Source: Lagopus muta (Eukaryota > Chordata > Aves > Galliformes > Phasianidae). Taken from it: 64,000 bases of DNA. Made by a program: the position numbers and the translations under genes. Shown piece by piece: positions 25,216 through 37,330 of the stretch (positions within the stretch are counted from its first letter, which is position 1; every line of letters starts with the position of its first letter). Where the stretch lies: assembly GCF_023343835.1 (NCBI RefSeq), contig NC_064437.1, positions 1,374,001 to 1,438,000 of the forward strand. The letters are read 5' to 3'. Under the pieces are notes generated by a model. The model saw nothing but the letters and a program-made list of their open reading frames with translations. It was not told where the DNA came from and ran no database searches.

Positions 25216-26216
25216 AAGATGGAGGAAGCGATGCGCGCCCAAGCGAGGCGCAGCACTCAGCCCTCTCCTCTCCGTTCTGCTTTCTGTGCTTTTTTTCCCC
25301 CCCTATCTTCATTGCAGAGGGTTGCCAGGCGAGTGTTCAGAGGGGATTTTCAAAGCGTTGACACCATGCATGCGATTGCTGTTTTTTCCCCCCCGTGGCA
25401 AAGAGGCAAAATGCAGCAGTGCAGCAAAACGCACCTTTACAAACTGGGAGCACTTCTCAATGTGGAAACGCAAACTAGAGATAAGCCGGTACCTGCAATT
25501 ACGTTGTGCAATCACAATGCAAGATTTCAAGAAATCCTCTCACTAGGACTCCTTCCCAACCCAAATCCTGTGATTTATCATTGCGCTGCTATGACAAATC
25601 CAAATGTGCTGCAGCCCCACTGCTGCTGCGTGACACTGATCCCAGCATGGCATCCCTGATGGCAGAAACGTCATTGCCTGTCACAGAGCTGCAGGAAGGA
25701 CCTTTTTCACTTTTTCCCTTCAGCCACAGCAGCTTGGGGTAATTCTGGCACAAGCCAGCATCTGTGCTGCCTCGTTAAATGCTAAATGCAGCATGGCCAG
25801 CGCTCAGGTTTGCATCCTACAGTATCTTAGGGACCCCTGCATTGCACACGCTTCCCTTGGCAATAACAATAAACAGACGGGAGCTGTGCTGGGGTGGCAC
25901 ACAGCCCTGACCCCAAACTTCCATCCCTTGTTGACCAAGGACAATCATCTTTTCCCCAACTCTGCGATGGAGTCAGGGAGGTCCTCCTCCTGTCCCTCCA
26001 ATGCACGAGGACAGAGGTGAGCAGCTGATGCCACCTCCACTTGCTGCCCACACAGACCCAGGGTGGGCAAAACTCACAAAAATGGGGTGGGATGGTGCTG
26101 CTGGGACACAGGGGAGATCCGAGCCTGCTGTTCCCCCAGTGAAACATTGTTGGGGTCACAAGCCCAGCCAGCCATGTGCCCACACCAATGGCAAGCATGT
26201 GTTGAAGGACTCACAG

Positions 26217-26345
26217 AACCACACAGCCATAGAACGGTGAGGTTGGACAGGATCTCCATGCCCATCCATGGGCTGGGTGCCCCCACCAGCTCAGGCTGCC
26301 CAGCAAAGTGGCACCAGTTGGGTTTCTCATGCAATCCCCTTTGTG
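26217..26345 (-). mobile_element. CR1 LINE 3' fragment
   Basis: AACCACACAGCCATAGAACG then GTGAGGTTGGACAGGATCTC resembles a diverged inverted CR1 3' end. The limits are approximate. Confidence 0.5.
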
Positions 26346-26684
26346 CTTTGTAGGGCTTGGTGCAATTTGCCATCTGAGAGATGTGGGCACATAACAGCGG
26401 GATTGATTAAAGACATGAAAAACTGCACGCGTAGATTGATGTGCAAACCTCCACAGCAATTCCTTGTTCAATCAATCTGACTGCAAAGAAAGAGCAGGTT
26501 GTCTGCACTGCGGGATGCCAACTGCTCTGCCACAGAGCAAGCAGCAGCCTCACTTCTTTGGGAGTGAATCTAGCACGCTTCAAGAGCTTGGGCACGGCTG
26601 CAGAACACGCTCCAGCATGCACCTGCACAGGGAGGGGATGTGCAGCTGCTGCAGGGCCTGGGGCTTCCTTCCATTTAGGGATGT

Positions 26685-26785
26685 GGTCGGTGGGCATGGT
26701 GGGGATAGGATGGTGGTTGGACCTGGTGATCTTAGAGGCCTTTTCCAACCTTAGTGATTCTGTGATTCCGTGATCCCCTTTGTCC
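26685..26785 (+). mobile_element. CR1 LINE 3' end fragment
   Basis: GGTGGTTGGACCTGGTGATC, then TTAGAGGCCTTTTCCAACCT and TAGTGATTCTGTGATTC, is a clear CR1 3' end in plus orientation. Confidence 0.85.
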
Positions 26786-28744
26786 CAGCTCTGACCACAC
26801 ACACAATACTTGCACAACTAAGTGAAACAAACCCCAACCCAGTGGGCACCACACACCCATGGGCACGCCTGCCCCTATGCTGGGTGACAGAGGTGGAGCC
26901 AGCTGCAGGGTTGTGTGAGAAAACGCCATCCTCCTGCAGGCGGTTTTCCTGTTCCACATGCTCTGAAGTAACAGCAGGAGCCATCTGAACGAAATTAGAC
27001 CTCCAGAAATTGGATCATCCTTTGATTACAGCAGCGACCATCCCTCACGAGCTGTCTCCAGCTTCCCACTGCTGTGTGTGGGGGAACATCCCCTGTGACG
27101 GCTCCGGAGTCCCACAAATGCACACCCAGTCTGAGCCTCACCGTGCAGCCCCAGCACCAGCCCTGCTGTTACTCGTGGCCCTGTGTCCCCCCCGAGCACA
27201 GCACAGCAGTGCTCCCGGTGCTGCACAGCCAGGACAAGGCAGGAGGATGTGCCCGCTGCTGATGTCAGCCCTTTGAATCCAGCGTGTGCCAGCTGAGTCT
27301 CCCCGAGGCCAGGAGCCCTCATTTAAAGACTGTAAGTGAGCTGCATGCATTTGCAGGAGGGTAAATGCAAGATAAAAGCAGTGCGAAGGTGCTGCGGGGC
27401 TCCAGCCCGGAGCGGCTGGGGGAGTGGGACCCACCCCACACTTTGATGGAGGAATCTCACTGCACATCTCCAGAGAGTCCCAATGTTTACAAACCCTGCT
27501 CCCGACGACCCACCCTTCTGACGCAAACCTCGCATCCCCCGCGCTTGGAAATCCCTCTGACCAAAGGAGCTGTGCCACGAGGGCAATGCAAGCCTTTGAT
27601 TTCCATGCAGACACAGCCGGGCTCAGCCCTTGTCCATGTGCTCAGCCCCATTGCTGTGGGGCACAGCTGAGACCAGCAGCGCTGCCGTGTGCCCGTGTGC
27701 CTGAGGACAAGTGCAATGGTTGCAGCCAACAATCAGCCATTAAAAGGATCAACTGCTTTTGCAACTCTTTCTAGCTCTCGTTTCCTAAAACAATATAGCT
27801 TTTAATGCGCTAGAAACTATTTTTAATGAGATACAAACTGCTATTTGCTTTTTGTTTTCGGTTGTTGCTTTTTTTTTTTATTTTCCCTTCAGCTTATTTT
27901 TTTAAACCCAAAAGTAAACACACGGTTATGAAATCTCCCACTTCACATCAAAGGGGAGTTGATTTATAGAGGCGTTCAAAGGGAGACTTTAAAGGAGCAA
28001 CGTCACGACCAACTTGTTGGCTTTGTGCTATTAGGATAATTGAAAAATCCGCAGCCTAAATGTTGATAAATAAATAGCACGTTGCCATAAATCAGCATGC
28101 GGCTGCTCATGAAAGCAACAGCACCTATCTGATGCAGACAGTGCAACATTCAGGTTTGCCATGCGGAGCTCAGCGTTTGCCTGCGAGCAGCAGACCCCCC
28201 CGGGAGGCACACACCTATGCAGTGCAGTGCTTAGGAGGGGACGGGATGGGACCTGAGCACCAGCGCTACCAGCGGGACCTTTCCAGCTCATTTCCAGAGA
28301 AATGAGACTGAAATATGCAGATTGAATAGGAAAAGCTCCCTGTGCCAAGTGCTGCGAGCTAATCCTGCTGGAGCCAAGGCTGAACCTCCGGCCATAAGGG
28401 AACACGGGGGAACTGGGGAGCCAGGAACCCCCTCAGCCTGCAGCCAGGCCTTGGTCAGGTCCAATATGTCTCAGCACAATGGGGCTCCCCATGCTGTCCT
28501 GCTTGGCAGCGGTCAGCCCCTGCCTGGGACCAACATTCGGACTGACACAATGGATGGCAGATGGCAGATGGCCACTGCGGTGTGCGCTGGGCTGCGGCAC
28601 TGAGGCTGGACCCGACCTGCAGCTCCTCTGCAACCCCAGGGTGGTTTTAGCTTCATCAAACAGAGCTGTGGGCATCCCCCCTCCTGGCAGTGCCCGAGGC
28701 TGCGGTGGGCCCTGGGCAGCCTGAGCTGGTGGGGGCACCCGGCC

Positions 28745-28860
28745 CAGGGGTGGGGTGGGGGGCTTTGGGGTCCCTTCCAAGCCAGCCATTCTGGGATTCC
28801 ATGGTTCTGTGATCCTTAAGGTCCTTTGAAACCAACCACCTGGGATTTTGGGATCCTATG
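28745..28860 (+). mobile_element. Two adjacent CR1-like 3' ends
   Basis: A first terminus, GGGTCCCTTCCAAGCCAGCC then ATTCTGGGATTCC, is followed at once by a second, AAGGTCCTTTGAAACCAACC and GGATCCTATGA. This could be a nested insertion or a local duplication. Confidence 0.55.
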
Positions 28861-30311
28861 AAGTGATCTCCTACTTCCTAACATGTCTCCTTAAGCCAAC
28901 AGAAGATACACAGCTATACCCGGAGTCTACACACTCCATGACTGCATTCAATCTCCATGTCCTCTCCCCAGAAGGCCCCAGAATGCCTTCTTCCAAGCCC
29001 AGCACCGCCGGTCCCACACCGCCAAGCCCAGCACCACGGCTTCAGCCCTGCTCTGCCCTTCCCCTCCACCTACCAAGAAGACAGCCGATAAAACCAGGAA
29101 TGAGCAAAAACCACTTCTGCAAAATCGTTCTTACCAGCTGGAGCAAATGTTTGTCGTGTGGCAAGTGAAAGAAAATTGAGGAAGAGCTGAGGAGCAGCAG
29201 CCCAAGCTGAGGGCCAGGGGCGAGGAAGCACCAGCAAAATTAAAAGCTGCAGCAGCTTGTTTGTTGACACAAACTTGATTAAAGAAAGCACAGATGCAGC
29301 TGACAACATCTGCGGCCGTGGGAGCAGATAGCACTCCAGCAGCCTGCAGATCTCCAACCAGAATCTTCTGTCAGTCCCACCCATGCAAACCACACGGATG
29401 AAGCCTCGAGTGCCAGAGGAAGCCGAGCAGCTTCGTAAGAGCAGCCCACAAAGCTGGGGAGCTCCCGGCTCCGTCAGCCACGCGGGCAGTGGTGGGCTGG
29501 CACCGCGTCCCACATGGCACCGCAGGGCTGTGGGTCTGCAGGGACATCATGGCCATCGGGGACAGCCTGCAGCGAGGGGACAACGAGTGCCTGCACCCCA
29601 TCCCAGCACTGGGAGGGAAGGGCCTTTATCGCTGAACCAGAGAGCAACGCAATTAAAACCGAGATTTCGTTAATCGTACGAAGCAGCAATTTAAATTTAA
29701 TTTAAATTTGAGCCGGGCTCTGCAGTCATCACTTAGGCAAATCCAGCTGGGGTTTTACCTGAGTGGGAGAACAGGCTTTAGAAAATTCAAATCACTTTGT
29801 GCCCCGAGATGACTTTTCAGGGATGCTCACAGCAACGCGGAACGCCGGCAGCTTCCACCAGACCCAGCCAGGAGCTCTGGCCCCTCACCCTGCAGCACGG
29901 CGTCCCTCCAAGGAGGGGTGCCCACATGCAGATGAGCCCAATGCAGGCATCGGAATGCGCTCATTAATGGAAATGCATTCAAATGAAAACTCCTCCTCAC
30001 GCAGAGATAGGCAAATGGCTTGCAGTGTTTTTTACACCGAGTTTGCCCAGCTGTGCTCCGACAGCAGCAAGGTGAGGCACCCCTCATTTGTTTGCTTTAA
30101 ACACGGAGCGAAGGCTTTCATCAGGGAAATCTCTGCTGCTGGGAGCTCTGACAGACAAGCTCTCCACAGCGTGTTTTGGCTTTGGTAACACAACTTCTTC
30201 CAATTAAGTTTCACTTAGAGGAGATGTCCTGCTCGCCAGTACGCTCCCTGCAAGCAGTGGTTCTGCACCGGGGTGAAAAACGAGGAGCTGGGGGTTGTGC
30301 TGCGACAAGGG

Positions 30312-30405
30312 CATAAAATCACAGAATCTGCAAGGTTGGAAAACACCTCTAGGATCATCAAGTCCATCCCCAGCCCATCCCACTGCCCACTGCCCGCGTC
30401 CCTAC
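30312..30405 (-). mobile_element. CR1 LINE 3' end fragment
   Basis: AAAATCACAGAATCTGCAAG then GTTGGAAAACACCTCTAGGA and TCATCAAGTCCATCCCCAGC is an inverted CR1 3' end. Confidence 0.8.
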
Positions 30406-32017
30406 AGACGATGACCCCAAGTGGTCCCTTCCAACCTCGCCCATTCTGCATTCTGCGAAGCGGTCCGCAGCACCGGGGCTGGGATGTGAACTGCTCTGGG
30501 ATGAAATTCCACTTGTGCCCCTTGGCAGCCCACCCCACACCAAGCAATGCCCCTCTGGTACCTCTGCTGTCCTCGCCTCGCTTCCTGAGGTCACCGCTGC
30601 GAACTGTTAGTCACCTCCTGCCTGCCCTCACATCGTGATTCATGTTGAACCTGCCTTGGAGCTATTATTTATTTAAGCCCCACCCTAATGTGTTATAACG
30701 TAGAAGTCTGAGAATGCAAAGCTTAAACAGCCAAATACAAGCAGAAAATGCTACGGGATGAGCTAGGGAGCCATGGGCCCTGCTGTGTCCTGACAGATGG
30801 TGGAACTTGGGAAGATGGAATGGAGCAAAATTCAGCTCTCAAATATATATGCATATATTTTTAATATATACACGTATTTTTGAATCATTTTATCCAAGGT
30901 ATCTTGGAATGAACAGCCCTCAGGGCAAGACCAAAGTAGCAGTCTGCCAAATAAGCCTATATGTGGCCCACTGTTGTGACATATTTCATATAACCAGAGT
31001 GATTTACTGCAAAAGCCAAAGAGAAAGGGGGGAGGATGAGGATGGGCAGAGGGAGCTAACCTGCAAGCCCAGGCATGGAAGTAATGGGAGCTGCTGCAGT
31101 GTGGGGCAGAGCCAGCTCCCCAGCCCCCAGCACACCAAGCTCCTGGTCTCACAGCACTGAGCAGATTCCTCCTCTTCCTTCACCAGAACCTCACGTTTAT
31201 CGCTCTCAGCTGCTCCCATTCACAAAAACAGGCCCCACGCTCCACGCAAGAGCCGGTGCCTGCATCTCTCAGAGGCCTTCAGCACCAATCAACACCACCC
31301 AATAAAGGAAAGCTCCCACGGCAGCGATCACAGAGGCACAGCACTGCAGCGCAGCGCCAGGATGCTGCCTGCTGTCCCACCGGGTGCTGCCAGCCGCGCA
31401 CAGGCAGCGCTGTTTCCTCAACGCGCGTCCCCAGGCGAGGGGAATACCGGCACGGAACCGCACTGGGGGCCGGGTGATTCATCCCAGCTTGTAAAAACAG
31501 GAGACGTGGAAGTCTCTTTGTCTCGCTGGCTGCTGTGCAAGCCGACAAACTCCTCTTTTGTGAGACACTCGGCTGCTTGAAAGGATGTTAAACAAAGGAA
31601 GTTACAGCAGAGAGACTCGAAGACTAAACAGCTTGGCACCACTTTGGGGAAACATCACGTATGAAGGGGACGTGGTTTGGGGCCGAGACCCGCAGGATCG
31701 CGGCGCATGGAGCAGAGGCTGTGCCACACGGCACATACGCTGCTGGCAACGGCCCCGAGGGGCTCTGCTGGGGTTATACTGCTTATCCACCACTGCCCCG
31801 ACAGCACAGTGTGGCCTTTGCTCTCCTCTGCCCTTTGAAACACAAGCAGAATGCAGCGGGCCGTGTTTATCCTAGTGGCTTCTGGCTGACGTGTGACAGC
31901 GGGAGCACGTGGGGCCGTCCTGCTCTGTCCCAGCCTGGGGTCAGGTTGTTGCCTGCCCTGCCAGCCAGCACTGCTCAGCTGAATAGAGACTTGGGTGATT
32001 GGAAGGCTCCCTCTGAG

Positions 32018-32075
32018 AAACACAGAATGTCCCAAGTTGGAAGGAACCTACAACGATCATCGAGTCCAACTGGAA
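32018..32075 (-). mobile_element. CR1 LINE 3' end fragment
   Basis: AACACAGAATGTCCCAAGTT then GGAAGGAACCTACAACGATC and ATCGAGTCCAACT is a short inverted CR1 3' end. Confidence 0.8.
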
Positions 32076-33249
32076 ATGGGTTTCCAAAGCGGTGAGGGCA
32101 TGAGGAAGGCATCTGGTGACAGCACCTCTGACTACTCCAAACCAGAACATTCCCACAGGCTACACATCAGGCAACGTGCCCATCTAGTCACTGCAAACAG
32201 CTCCCAGGAAGCCTGGTGTGTCTTCAAGACAAGGCAGCTGCTCTTAGGGGCAGATCCATCCCCTGCCAAATGTGCTGCAGGTATATGCTATACGATATGG
32301 AGGCCCCATAATGACCTGGGAGCTGCAGCTCCCAGTGCTGCAGCTTGGAAATTCTTCCCCTCGTTGTCATGCAGGGGTGGATGCGCTGGGCACTGAACCC
32401 CTGGAAGAAGTGGGGCTGGGGGAGCAGATATAGTGCAGCATTGGGGGTGGGCACTGGGAGAGAAACCCCCTTTGTCAGGATGGCTCCAGGTTCTTCTGGG
32501 TCTGCACTGCCTGAGCTGGGAGCTGGGCATGAAGATAAACGCAGGAAATATATATGTATATGTATAAAATAGTAATATGAATCTGTAGATTTAGAGCCCA
32601 ACGGAGCTCTAAAAGCAGTTTTGTTTTGCTGTGGTGCTGTGCCCTGCTGGCAGCTGAGGATTGCCTGACACCGGGAGAGGAAATTCCCTTCGTGTTGGCT
32701 GCGTTCCCCACAACCCGGTGCTTTTCCAGGTAGTTTTTCTCTGATGTAGAAAGCTTAGTGTGCCAACCACTGGGAAACAGAACAGCAGGCAGGGTGTGGG
32801 GCCGTCCCGCAGCCCCCAGTGGGCAGCAGAGCTGCTGGGGACGCACGCAGCCAACAGAGCTCCGGCTTTGCCCACTTCTGCCCGATTCCCACTCACAGCA
32901 CAGAGTCCCACCGACGTCCCTCGGCCCACGTGGGTCGGAGCAATGGGCTCGGTCGCTCCCGGCACCATCAGGCACATGTCTCCTCGCTTCTCCCACTATT
33001 AACTCACATCCTAAAAAGGCACACGCACGCGCTCTACGCGCTGCCTTCCGAAACCCATCAGCACGCAGCTGGGATGCGTCCTGCCCGGTGCTTCCCCCCG
33101 GCAATTCCTTTTGGGTGCAGCGCTTCTGAGAATCGCCCTGCAAACACGTCCACGGAGGTCCTCCCTCTCCGCCTGCTGTTGTTGCAACTCTGGGTTTTCT
33201 AAACTACGTCTGTCAGGAAGGAGACAGGAAATTCGAGTCACACTTGCAA

Positions 33250-33480
33250 CAGCTGTGCCGTGCCTACTATCGCGCTCGGTGACGTCGCGGGGCCGTCGTG
33301 GCTGTGGGCCAGGGCCCTGCGGTGAGGAGGTCAGCGGATCGGTCGCTGTTTGTGCCGCGCTGCGCCGGCCGCACGCTGCGCCTCCTCGCTTTCTTCCTAT
33401 CTCGGCTGTTTCTCTTTCCGTTTTTCTTTCGTACTGCGGAGCCCGAGCATCCTGTTTTCAAAACATTCGGGCTGTTTTGC
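33250..33480. promoter_or_regulatory. Small CpG cluster with CRE-like site in PDE4B intron
   Basis: A CpG-dense stretch with the octamer TGACGTCG at 33280-33287 lies about 1.3 kb downstream of the short-form exon. No start codon followed by a PDE4B-compatible donor was found, so its role is open. Confidence 0.35.
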
Positions 33481-34726
33481 TGCTTGCTGGCGACAAATGG
33501 AAATGCCTTCAGGTGTCATTTGGAGAAGAACCCAAATAGGGTTTTTTGCAGTGGGTTCACCCACAGAGGTGACCCCGTGGCGCTCAGCTGGGAGCCCCTA
33601 AGCCAACTCATAGCCGTGCCCATCGCCCACTGGGGGAGCAGAGCATGAGGGTTCTCTTTTGCTGACAACAGCGCTGGGTTGAGCAAAAAGCAGGGGCATT
33701 TTGGGAACTTTATTACGAAAGAAAGTTTTGGGAACGGTTTTGCTGGGCCCACGTGGACAGATCACAACTTTTAATTACTGCAGTCTCCAGCCAGAGCCTT
33801 TCACCTTCACCAAGGCAGAGGTGGCACTCGGCAAAGATGAAATGTCTCCAAGAGAAGGGCACTGACACGCACCCCCAGGACACAGCCTTTGGGCACAGCT
33901 CGCCCCTCAGCCCAGCCCCTCCCACAGCCTCCAGCCCGGTTTCACTCACACCAACTCCAAGAAAAATAACCCCATATTCCTCACTCGAAAGCCCCATCTA
34001 TAAAACTTTTATTGCTTCCTTTGCCCCTGCACGTCGCAGCGATCGTGACCAGAGGAGGAAGCTGAAGCAACGCGGGATTCATTAGCTCAACTTTTCCATA
34101 AAATCAGTTTATGATTCAGCCTATCTGCTTTCATTAATTTCCAGTTAGGAAAAAAAAAAGAAAAAAAAAAAGAAGAGAACAACGCCGCGGTTGTGCGGAG
34201 CGGCTCCGGACTGGATCCGGCCACGGCCGCGGGCTGCCGGCGTGGGAGCAGCAGCACAGCTGGAGCGCTGCCGGTGGGGCTGCCAACCCGCTGCGGGGGC
34301 TGCACGGCTCCGGGAACCGGGGATCCCTCCGGGGCACCCTCCCGGAACGCCGCCGCAGCGCTCTGCCCCGCGGGGCCGGCGGTACGGCTCGGGTACGGGC
34401 AGCGGAGGCAGGGAACGCAAAGGCATCGCCAACGGGGACTTCGGAAAGCCCCGCGCAGACCTCGCGCCGCGTTCCCCTTCCCCGGCGCTTCCCCCTCCCG
34501 CCTCCCTCCGCTCCCCGGCCCCGGACTCGCGCACCGCGCACGGAGCGGAGCGCCCTTCTCGCTACCGGCGGAGGGACGGGATGGGGGAGCGCGCAGACAC
34601 GCATCGGAACCAGCGTTAAACCCTTCCCGAAGGACAAACCGAGCCGTTACGGACACACGACGACACCCGGGGCCATTTACTCCCGCGGTGAGGACCGCTT
34701 CCAGGCAGCCCCGTCCCGCCGCTCAC

Positions 34727-34839
34727 CTTGTTGGAGGCCATCTCGCTGACGGAGCGGTACGTCTGGATGGTCTCCAGCTGGTCCAGGCACCAGTCGAGCT
34801 CCTCCAGCGTCTCCATGGCCAGCTTCTGGTAGGGCTCCT
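34727..34839 (-). CDS. PDE4B: PDE4B exon, UCR2 start (shared by long and short forms)
   Basis: In long forms this is a 113-bp exon that completes a Glu codon and encodes [20 protein letters not shown] through ..SVSEMASNK. This is the amphipathic first half of UCR2, which can cap the active site. The acceptor is TGTTCGCAG and the donor is GTGAGC. In the short form the same bases are read as the end of a longer first exon that starts at 34951, so this acceptor is also coding DNA there. Confidence 0.97.
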
Positions 34840-34951
34840 CTGCGAACAGGCACACGGACATGTAGTCGGGCTGTCGCGGCGGCAGGCTCTCCATTCCGGG
34901 GCCGCCCGAGCCGCCCGCCGCGCTGCCGGAGGTGCCGCTCCGCTCCCTCAT
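34727..34951 (-). CDS. PDE4B: PDE4B short-form (PDE4B2-like) first coding exon
   Basis: Reading upstream from the UCR2 exon without a splice gives a 75-codon first exon. It starts [20 protein letters not shown], ends its unique part with [11 protein letters not shown], and then enters the UCR2 text. Human PDE4B2 has the same layout: a Ser/Gly-rich start, then NYMPVCLFA, then UCR2. This form lacks UCR1 and LR1. Its predicted total is 562 residues, close to the 564 of human PDE4B2. Two ATG codons are adjacent (34954 and 34951). I chose the second by alignment, but the first would add only one Met. The 5' UTR lies in a very GC-rich island upstream. Confidence 0.9.
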
Positions 34952-35189
34952 CATGCGGCTGCTGCGCTCCGCCGCCCGCCCGCCCGCAAATCCCCGCCCG
35001 CCGCTGCCGCCCGGCCCCGGCCCCCCGCCCCGCCCGCCCCGGCCCGCCCCGATCCGCGCCCCGCGGGGACGGCCCGGCACTGCCTGCCCCGAGCGCCGCC
35101 CGCCCCGCCGGCACCCGGCCCGCCCCGGCCTCGGCCGCTCTGCCCCCCCGGCCCCGTTCCCCGACTTCGCCTGCTCCTCGCTACGTCTG

Positions 35190-35930
35190 CTCCCCAGCTC
35201 TGCTCCCCGCTGTCACTTTCTCCCGCTCCCCGACTTCACGTGCTCCTGATCCCTGACTTCCCCTGATTCCATCCCCCCAGCTCCCGCTGTCATCTCGTCC
35301 TGCCTCTCCCAACCCCGTCTCATCCTACTTCCCAACTTCATCTGCTCCTGATCCCCAGCCCTGCTCCCTGGCATCCAGTTCTGCTCCCCAGCATCATCTG
35401 CTCCTGCTCCCCAACTCACCTGGTCCTGCTCCCCAACCCTGGAAGCCTTGACCATCATCTTCACTAGCCCTGTACTCTGGTGGTCAGCCTTCCCAGTACC
35501 ATCCACCCATGCTCCCCAGAAGCCCATGTACCCAACCCTACCAGCCCCTCTCCCCAGCCCTATCATCCCACTCCCCAACTCTACCAGACCCGCCCCCCAA
35601 CCCTACCAGTCTTGCTTCCCAACCCTACCAGTGCTGCTCCCCAACCAACTACCAGCCTTCCCTCCAACCATACCAGCCCCACTTCCCAACACTATCAGCC
35701 CTGCTCCCCCTGTTCTCCAACACTTCCAGCTCTGTTACCCCAACCCCACCAGCTCTGCTCCTCAGCACTGCCAGCCTTGTCTCCATCCCCACCAGCTCCG
35801 CTCCCCAACCCCACAAGTTTTGCCCCCAATCCTTCCAAGCTCTGTTCCTGAACCCCACTGGCCTCGGCTGTTCTGTGTTGGTCCCCAACCCCAGCATCCC
35901 GCTCCCCCCCGCCCCTGCCCACAGCCCCAC
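35190..35930. repeat. Degenerate minisatellite, CTCCCCAACCCTACCAG type
   Basis: About 740 bp of C/T-rich DNA is built from roughly 22-25 bp units resembling CTCCCCAACCCTACCAGCCC plus TG. The clearest copies lie at 35520-35800. It directly follows the short-form CpG island. The many long frames across it are a result of the repeat. Confidence 0.75.
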
Positions 35931-37174
35931 CGAGCTCTGATGACCCTGCCAGAATGACAGCGTGCTCCCGAGAGGCTCTTGCTGTCCAAGTTAAGGTTTA
36001 CATAAGCGGATACGGTGAATCATAAAATCTCCCGATGAATGTAACTGCTTCTCATAATACCAACGACATACGCTTACCCCATAAATCTGTCCAAGCTAAT
36101 GAGTTCAGCATTTCTGATGGCACAGGCTGAGCAGGTAATAGTGACATCAGAGGGCAGGATTGCTACGATATACTCGGGATAAGCCATACAGCACACACGC
36201 TGTGTGTGCAGCTGCCCCACGGCTGTGCTCCCATGGGCTCCCTGCACAGCCCCCCACGCTGCTCTCTGCCTTCACCAGGGGAGCACTCCTCATCCTCACC
36301 CGGAGCCACGGAGCAGCTGAACCCCTGAGGAAGGGCCGAGCAGGAACCCCACGTTCAGCGTTTGAACTTGCAAAGCAGAAAACTCACGCTGCCAAAGAGA
36401 ACCTCATGAAAGAGCTATCAGAGAGCACTTGGCACGGCTAAAGAAAAGAAGCAGTAAGTCTGAACCTCTGTGTCATCAATAGGGATTTTTTTTTTTTTTT
36501 GCTGTGCTCACAGAGCTCCAAACATGGCAAGTGATCTCTCACGGAATGCATACTTCGGTGCTACATAAAAGCAGGTAGACACAGCCAAAACATACAGAAC
36601 TCGAGCATATTCCCCTCTCTAACTGCCCGCTGCTCCCCCTATCAAACATTTATCATGTAAATTAGTTGAGCTGGAAGGGCTCCAATCCCTTCCAATAGAA
36701 AATGTCTGCACTGATAAAAGTAACAGAGACTAAATCACTCTTTCAGGAGCAGGAAAAAAACCGCCTCATCAGGCAAACTAAACAGGGGCTGCCCGTCTGT
36801 TTAAATAATGGGCTGCAATGTGTTACTGCAGCGCGGTCTGCACCATCATTTCAAAGCCGATTGTGAGCCACGGCCAAGGCTGGGAGGGGACAGGAGGAGC
36901 AGAGCCCGGCGGGGGTCTGCAGCCGTGCCTGGGGTCGGGGCTGCGGGGAAGGCCTGCCGCGTCCTGTGTGAAGGACATTGCTGTGAGCGTCAGCTTTCAG
37001 AACTCAGCTGAACCGAACCGGGGCTTTGGGCACACTGTCACCCCTCATCCTGTGCACAGGGACAGATGTCTCCATCACAGCCCCGGTGCAACCCCACTGC
37101 TGTCCCTTGGGCTCCTCTGTCCTCCCCGGGTTTGGGGTTGTGACTCATCTCAACTTTTTTGCATTATGGAACCA

Positions 37175-37330
37175 TATCATAGCATGGCCTGGGTTGCAAA
37201 GGAGCACAATGCTCACCCTGTTCCAAGCCCCTGCTGTGTGCAGGTCGCCAACCAGCAGCCCAGGCTGCCCAGAGCCACATCCAGCCTGGCCTTGAATGCC
37301 TGCAGGGATGGGGAGGCATCTCATTCATTT
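37175..37330 (-). mobile_element. CR1 LINE 3' fragment
   Basis: CATAGCATGGCCTGGGTTGC then AAAGGAGCACAATGCTCACC and CAGCCCAGGCTGCCCAGAGC nearly matches the copy at 21118 and is the inverted partner of 61700-61900. It may extend to about 37460. Confidence 0.85.

Larger units (their letters stand above)
34190..35180 (-). promoter_or_regulatory. PDE4B: CpG island, intronic promoter of the PDE4B short form
   Basis: The DNA around and upstream of the short-form ATG is extremely rich in G+C and CpG, from about 34190 to 35180. It contains many GGGCGG-type blocks on either strand. An intronic, cAMP-inducible promoter at this place is known for mammalian PDE4B2. I see no clear TATA box, so a dispersed CpG-type start is likely. 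Exact start sites cannot be told from sequence. Confidence 0.75.

Noticed and set aside
25003..25659. 218-codon plus-strand frame
   Set aside because: It comes from the CpG island of the super-short promoter; no recognised domain and no splice signals.
32475..33143. 222-codon minus-strand frame
   Set aside because: Composition changes along the frame and no domain is recognised; it overlaps other equally open frames.
34952..35080. Possible N-terminal extension of the short form
   Set aside because: The frame is open upstream, but the codon at 35080 is GTG, not ATG, and the extension is Gly/Arg-rich CpG-island sequence without a counterpart in human PDE4B2.
34193..35266. 357-codon plus-strand frame
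   Set aside because: It is antisense to the short-form exon and lies in a CpG island where stop codons are rare; the protein is low-complexity Pro/Ala/Arg.
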